This document shows positions 6,296 to 9,861 of a stretch of DNA of 9,861 bases, piece by piece. A program made the translations under genes and the position numbers. The DNA lies in NCBI GenBank assembly GCA_031282925.1, contig JAITCT010000137.1:1-9861 (forward strand). Direction: 5' to 3'. Under the pieces are notes generated by a model, which saw nothing but the letters and a program-made list of their open reading frames with translations, made no database searches and was not told where the DNA came from. Numbering within the stretch: the first letter of the stretch is position 1; the number at the start of each line of letters is the position of its first letter. This stretch comes from Dysgonamonadaceae bacterium (GTDB taxonomy: Bacteria > Bacteroidota > Bacteroidia > Bacteroidales > Azobacteroidaceae).

Positions 6296-7564
6296 ATGAA
6301 AATCACAATTCACAGAGGCATAGACCAAATAGGAGGTTGCATAACCGAAATTGCAACTGAAACAACTAAAATATTTATTGACTTGGGACACAATTTGCCT
6401 GAAGGAGGAGATAAACCTGCAGAAGATAAAAATGCCAATAGCAAAAGTATCGAAAAACTGACAAAAGATTGCAATGCTATTTTTTATACGCATTATCACG
6501 GCGACCATATTGATTTGTATAAATATGTACCCGAAAATATTCCGCAATACATTGGTGAAATTGCCAAACAAGTGATGATCAGCAAAAGTAAAAGATTGGC
6601 AAAAATTCCCAATGGCAATATTACAGAAAAAGATGTTGAAAAATTAGAAACATTTAAAACATTCAAAGAAAAGGACAGAATCGAGATTGGCGATATCAGC
6701 GTAACGCCTTATTTTGTCAGTCACTCAGCCTGCGATTCGTATATGTTTTTGATTGAAGCAAACGGCAAAAATATTTTACACACGGGCGATTTTCGAGAAC
6801 ACGGCTATTTAGGTAAAGGATTGATTCCTACACTTGAAACATATATTACAAAACAAAGAATTGATGTGCTGATAATCGAAGGCACGATGTTGTCGAGGTT
6901 GCAAGAGGAAGTTAAGCACGAAAAAGATTTGAAAACCGACGCCATTGAATTATTCAAAAAATACAAATATTCGTTTGTGTTTTGTTCTTCGACCGATATT
7001 GACCGCCTGGCAAGTTTTCACGAGGCAAGTAAAAAATGTGGAAGAAGTTTTCTTTGCGACAATTATCAAAAAGAAGTTTTAGACATTTTTACTAAGTATG
7101 CCAAATCGGATCTTTTTAAGTTTGACAACGCATATTTTTACAAGCACAATCACGAAAAGCAATTTGAACTAATTAAGGAAAAGGGCTTTTGTCTGCTGAT
7201 ACGCAGTACAAAAATTGAAATGATAAAAGAATTATTGAAACATTTACCACAAGAAGAAACTTTATTGATTTATTCTATGTGGGATGGGTACATTAATGAA
7301 AATGTAAAAAAAGGCGAACATTGTAAAAGAGAATCCCTCCAAATTTGGAACCTTTTTAAAAATAGACAAAAATTGCACACAAGCGGACACGCCACCCCTG
7401 AAACATTGACAAAAGTTTGTCAATTAGTTAATCCAAGAACAGCTATTATCCCAATACATAGTGAACATTCTGCCGATATTTACAGGTTAAATATTTCTGC
7501 CGAAATGAAAAAGAAAATAATCTGCCAAAATGAAGGAGAAAATAACCTCATTTTTTCGTTTTAA
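6296..7564 (+). CDS. Beta-CASP metallo-beta-lactamase nuclease (RNase J-like)
   Basis: Predicted Zn-dependent RNA/DNA hydrolase of the metallo-beta-lactamase fold, beta-CASP branch (the RNase J, CPSF-73 and Artemis superfamily). Ligands are visible in order: an early Asp in FIDLGHNLP (Asp29), THYHGDH (66-71, H-x-H-x-D-H), VSHSACDSY (His143), and HTGDFR (Asp165). The beta-CASP region gives motif A IIEGT (Glu195), motif B TSGHA (His365) and motif C IIPIHSEH (His388). All expected metal-site positions are intact, so an active enzyme is likely. At 422 aa it is shorter than RNase J (about 550) and lacks that enzyme's C-terminal dimerisation domain, so it is probably an accessory paralogue and not the housekeeping RNase J. 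No signal peptide. It follows the nuclease-like gene by 29 bp and shares its AT-rich composition. Substrate unknown; a defence or RNA-processing role is a guess from context. Confidence 0.85.
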   Translation: MKITIHRGIDQIGGCITEIATETTKIFIDLGHNLPEGGDKPAEDKNANSKSIEKLTKDCNAIFYTHYHGDHIDLYKYVPENIPQYIGEIAKQVMISKSKRLAKIPNGNITEKDVEKLETFKTFKEKDRIEIGDISVTPYFVSHSACDSYMFLIEANGKNILHTGDFREHGYLGKGLIPTLETYITKQRIDVLIIEGTMLSRLQEEVKHEKDLKTDAIELFKKYKYSFVFCSSTDIDRLASFHEASKKCGRSFLCDNYQKEVLDIFTKYAKSDLFKFDNAYFYKHNHEKQFELIKEKGFCLLIRSTKIEMIKELLKHLPQEETLLIYSMWDGYINENVKKGEHCKRESLQIWNLFKNRQKLHTSGHATPETLTKVCQLVNPRTAIIPIHSEHSADIYRLNISAEMKKKIICQNEGENNLIFSF

Positions 7565-7581
7565 CAAATAAAACGAAAAAT

Positions 7582-7680
7582 ATGCGACAGTTGAAAATCG
7601 AAAAAGCGAACAGAGTAACAAGCGCTACGGCACTTTACGAAATAGAATATAATAGTAATAGATCGCTACTATACAATTAG
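7582..7680 (+). other. 32-codon open frame with a sigma-factor-like N-terminus
   Basis: A short frame begins ATG with the peptide MRQLKIEK, followed by ANRVTSATALYEIEYNSN, and stops at a TAG that is the first codon of the right 13-bp repeat. The first six residues equal the very conserved start of Bacteroidetes primary sigma factor RpoD (MRQLKI), with a loosely similar 'NR..L..Y..EI' pattern after it. It may be a tiny remnant of such a gene, a leader peptide, or chance. There is no other evidence for translation. Confidence 0.2.
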
Positions 7681-7690
7681 AAGAACAAAT
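7678..7690 (+). repeat. Right copy of 13-bp direct repeat bordering the AT-rich block
   Basis: An exact second copy of TAGAAGAACAAAT, 2276 bp from the left copy at 5402 and immediately upstream of cysH. Together the copies bracket the whole AT-rich cassette. No transposase, integrase or inverted ends were seen inside, so the mechanism of any insertion is unknown. Confidence 0.35.
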
Positions 7691-7701
7691 ATTATTACAA
7701 T

Positions 7702-8400
7702 ATGAAACAATTGGTCAACGCATTAAGCAAATCGCTTGAAGGCAAAACAGCGGAAGAAGTCCTGGAATGCGTATTGCAAAAGTACGGCAAACGCATCGCT
7801 TTAGCCTCAAGCCTGGGTATCGAAGATCAGGCGCTGACGGATATGATACTGAAGATAAATCCGTCGGCACGCATTTTTACGATAGATACGGGACGCCTTT
7901 TCCACGAAACCTATTCGTTGATAGACAGGACAAACCGGACCTACGGAATAAAGATGGAAGTCTATTTCCCAGACTTTGCGCACGTAGAGAAATATGCGGC
8001 CTGCAACGGCGTTAATGCCTTTTACGAGAGCGTTGACCTGCGGAAGGAATGTTGCCGGATTCGCAAGATACTGCCGCTGCAGAGGGCATTATCCGACCTT
8101 GACCTGTGGATTTGCGGACTCAGGCAGGAACAGTCGGTTACGCGGACAGGCGTGAAGGTTGTCGAATGGGATGAAGCAAACCGGCGGATTAAAGTGAATC
8201 CTCTTGCACAATGGAGCGAGCAGGATGTTTGGAACTATATCAAAGCAAATAATGTCCCCTGCAATACCCTGCATGACAAAAACTACCCCAGCATCGGATG
8301 CCAACCCTGCACGAGAGCCGTGCAAAGCGGCGAAGACGTCAGAGCCGGCCGCTGGTGGTGGGAAAACCCCGAACACAAGGAATGTGGTTTACACCGGTAA
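7702..8400 (+). CDS. cysH: Assimilatory APS reductase (Fe-S CysH)
   Basis: Reduces adenylyl sulfate to sulfite and AMP with thioredoxin in assimilatory sulfate reduction; cytoplasmic. The PP-loop-type nucleotide site is at ALASSLGIEDQALTDM (33-48), with IDTGRLFHET (61-70) following. The protein carries Cys117-Cys118 (RKECCRIRK) and Cys200/Cys203 (GCQPC), the CC...CxxC set that binds a 4Fe-4S cluster and marks APS-using enzymes as opposed to PAPS-using E. coli-type CysH. The catalytic cysteine is in the C-terminal ECGLH (Cys228). 232 aa is the normal length. No SD is evident upstream. The next gene starts one base after its stop. Use of APS fits the lack of a CysC domain on CysN. The upstream neighbour by function, cysN, is separated from it by the AT-rich cassette, so it may need its own promoter. 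Confidence 0.93.
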   Translation: MKQLVNALSKSLEGKTAEEVLECVLQKYGKRIALASSLGIEDQALTDMILKINPSARIFTIDTGRLFHETYSLIDRTNRTYGIKMEVYFPDFAHVEKYAACNGVNAFYESVDLRKECCRIRKILPLQRALSDLDLWICGLRQEQSVTRTGVKVVEWDEANRRIKVNPLAQWSEQDVWNYIKANNVPCNTLHDKNYPSIGCQPCTRAVQSGEDVRAGRWWWENPEHKECGLHR

Positions 8401-8401
8401 A

Positions 8402-8869
8402 ATGTTTCTCCCGATAGCCATCAACATAACCGGCAAAAAAATACTGATTGTCGGAGGCGGGAAAGTAGGCTACCACAAAGCCGCCGTCCTGAGCCGGTTC
8501 ACCGGTGAAGCGACAGTCGTTTCCCCCCGTTTCCACGAAGGCTTCCGCACCCTGCCCTTTACCCTGGTCGAAAAGGAATATGCAAAAAAAGACCTCGAAG
8601 GAGTATCTCTCGTGTATATCTGCACGGAAAATGAACAGTTGAACAGGCAAATCAAACGGGACGCCGCCGAAAGGGGCGTCCTGGCCTGCGTGTGCGACAA
8701 CCCCCGGCTTTGCGATTTCACATCCCCTGCCATATTCAAACAGGGCGACATTTGCATAGCAGTATCATCCGGCGCCCGCGATGTACGCCGGTCAATAGCC
8801 GTGCGCAACCGGATAGCGGCGCTGGTCGAAAACGGGGAATTAAAGATAGAGAGCGGTGATACGGTGTAA
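8402..8869 (+). CDS. Precorrin-2 dehydrogenase / sirohydrochlorin ferrochelatase domain
   Basis: Siroheme-synthase N-terminal domain (the CysG N-domain, SirC or Met8p type), which oxidises precorrin-2 with NAD and may insert iron, producing siroheme for sulfite reductase. The sequence shows a Rossmann ILIVGGGKVGYHKA (14-27), a VVSPR strand end (39-43), the conserved DNPRLCDFTSPA (99-110) with Asp105 at the position of the catalytic aspartate of Met8p-like enzymes, and a DICIAVSSGARDVRRS region (116-131). At 155 aa it has only the dehydrogenase domain and a minimal C-terminal part, with no methyltransferase (CysG C-domain) fused. A frame extending upstream into cysH is only out-of-frame reading; the ATG at 8402 gives the family start. 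It is tightly packed, 1 bp after cysH and overlapping hemA by 14 bp. Confidence 0.88.
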   Translation: MFLPIAINITGKKILIVGGGKVGYHKAAVLSRFTGEATVVSPRFHEGFRTLPFTLVEKEYAKKDLEGVSLVYICTENEQLNRQIKRDAAERGVLACVCDNPRLCDFTSPAIFKQGDICIAVSSGARDVRRSIAVRNRIAALVENGELKIESGDTV

Positions 8870-9740
8870 GCTCATCAATCATGCAACCTGCGGGCTGGAA
8901 GAACGCGAACGGTCTGCCTCCCGCATCGGCGCGGACGAGGCAACGCCGCACGTACTGCTGAAAACCTGCAACAGGACGGAATTATACTGGGGGGACGGAA
9001 CGGTTTCGGACGACATGGTGCGCCATGTTTTCCGCGTAGCCGCAGGATTGGAGTCAGCCCTGGTCGGCGAAAGAGCCATACAGGGTCAAATCAAGCAGGC
9101 CTATGCCGAAGCCTTGTCGAAGTATAAACTTTCGTCCACGCTCAACCGGCTGTTTCAAAGCGCCATGTACACAGGAAAGCGCGTGCGCTCCGAAACCCGT
9201 ATCGCCGAAGGCGCCGTATCGCACAGCCAGGTAACCGTAGAAATATTGAAACAGCGGAACGTTAACCTGAAAGACAAAATCATCGGAATCATCGGGGTCA
9301 ACAAGCTCATTGAAGACGCCCTGAAATATCTTATATCCCGCGGAGCCGTCCATATTTTCCTCTCGAACCGGAACGTGGAGAAAGCGCAGGCCTTAGCCGC
9401 CAAATACAAAGGAACAGCCGTGGGACTTGACCGGAAAGCGATGATAATCGGAATATCGGATATACTGATTTGCGCAACTTCCGCACCGCATACGATCATC
9501 CATCCGGAAGACTTCGCGCAGAAAGCGGAAGATATCCTCATTTTCGACCTGGCATTCCCGCGGGATGTGGACCCTGCCGTCGGGCAACTGAATCACGTAA
9601 CTTTGCTGAATTTGGAAGACATAGAGCTTTTCGCTCAAAAGAACATTTCCCTGCGGAAGGAAGAGATTGTTAAAGCGGAAGCAATTATCGAAGCGGAAAT
9701 AACCAAATTCTTCCGATGGTTGCAATTTGCATTACATTGA
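8856..9740 (+). CDS. hemA: Glutamyl-tRNA reductase, short form
   Basis: Reduces glutamyl-tRNA(Glu) with NADPH to glutamate-1-semialdehyde, the entry step to tetrapyrroles. Seen: the N-terminal INHATCG-like segment with His9, the catalytic KTCNRTELYW (Cys38), LESALVGERAIQGQIKQAY (65-83), EGAVSHSQVTVEI (118-130), the NADP-domain SNRNVEKAQALAAKY (170-184), FDLAFPRDVDP (230-240), and the helical LNLEDIELFAQKN spine segment (251-263). The start is GTG at 8856, because conservation begins immediately after it and no ATG is near. Total 294 aa against about 420 in E. coli HemA: the C-terminal dimerisation domain is missing. The segment before the catalytic Cys is also about 12 residues shorter, and the Rossmann glycine loop reads GVNKLI in place of the usual GxGxM. 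It sits last in the cysH cluster, pointing to siroheme supply. Confidence 0.88.
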   Translation: MIRCKLINHATCGLEERERSASRIGADEATPHVLLKTCNRTELYWGDGTVSDDMVRHVFRVAAGLESALVGERAIQGQIKQAYAEALSKYKLSSTLNRLFQSAMYTGKRVRSETRIAEGAVSHSQVTVEILKQRNVNLKDKIIGIIGVNKLIEDALKYLISRGAVHIFLSNRNVEKAQALAAKYKGTAVGLDRKAMIIGISDILICATSAPHTIIHPEDFAQKAEDILIFDLAFPRDVDPAVGQLNHVTLLNLEDIELFAQKNISLRKEEIVKAEAIIEAEITKFFRWLQFALH

Positions 9741-9771
9741 GAACTGACAATCAATAATTGGCCGCAACCGC

Positions 9772-9829
9772 GTCATTGCGAGCCGCAAAGCGATGAATTG
9801 TGCATTACCGCAGTTGTCATTGCGAGCCG
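9772..9829 (+). repeat. Two copies of GTCATTGCGAGCCG repeat element
   Basis: The 14-mer GTCATTGCGAGCCG is found at 9772-9785 and 9816-9829, 44 bp apart start to start, each followed by a GC-rich 'AAAGCG/AAAGGCG' tail. The first copy can fold as ATTGC...GCGAT with one G-T wobble. It resembles dispersed intergenic palindromic repeats of the GTCATTGCGAG type seen in several bacterial genomes. The region past hemA holds nothing else recognisable up to the window end. Confidence 0.6.
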
Positions 9830-9861
9830 AAAGGCGAAAAAATCCCAAATAATACATTTTT

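Noticed and set aside
7648..7653. TATAAT as a cysH promoter
   Set aside because: It is an E. coli-type -10 in AT-rich DNA without a -35 partner; Bacteroidetes promoters use a different consensus.
8204..8401. Long N-terminal extension of the siroheme dehydrogenase into cysH
   Set aside because: The extension is cysH read out of frame; the family start is at 8402.
9772..9861. Start of a CRISPR array
   Set aside because: There are only two 14-bp units with non-identical flanks; the unit is too short, and no cas gene is present.

Overview
The window looks like chromosome from a Bacteroidota, most likely Bacteroidales, member. Three things point there: a type IX secretion gene (porQ) next to cmk, upstream boxes of the TAnnTTTG type used by Bacteroidetes sigma factors, and several lineage-typical proteins (a TonB with a single N-terminal anchor, the 73-aa DUF2795 protein, and a 'GVHSPF' methyltransferase-like protein). 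No rRNA, tRNA, transposase or CRISPR array was seen.

Layout. (1) 1-636, minus strand: a TonB-family energy transducer cut by the window edge. It diverges from (2) 733-3695, plus strand: porQ, cmk (4-bp overlap), a methyltransferase-fold protein with an eroded cofactor site, and a PduO-type cob(I)alamin adenosyltransferase whose start lies 95 bp inside the preceding gene. (3) 3696-5383: a promoter and leader region, a small DUF2795 protein, and cysN, the GTPase subunit of ATP sulfurylase. (4) 5384-7701: a markedly AT-rich block with three genes that have no evident link to sulfur metabolism: a small unknown protein, a 205-aa protein resembling a PD-(D/E)XK nuclease that has lost its catalytic E-x-K, and a 422-aa beta-CASP metallo-beta-lactamase nuclease with every metal ligand in place. 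(5) 7702-9740: cysH (an Fe-S APS reductase), a siroheme-synthase dehydrogenase domain, and a short glutamyl-tRNA reductase. The window ends in two copies of a GTCATTGCGAGCCG repeat.

How the genes fit together. CysN would help activate sulfate to APS. CysH carries both cysteine pairs of the 4Fe-4S APS reductases, so it would reduce APS directly and no APS kinase is needed. The dehydrogenase and HemA would supply siroheme, the cofactor of sulfite reductase, starting from glutamyl-tRNA. CysD and sulfite reductase are not in the window. The AT-rich block separates cysN from cysH and is bordered by a 13-bp direct repeat, so it looks like an inserted accessory cassette. It is the best candidate here for an undescribed system, possibly a nuclease-based defence or RNA-processing module, but that function is inferred from folds and context only.
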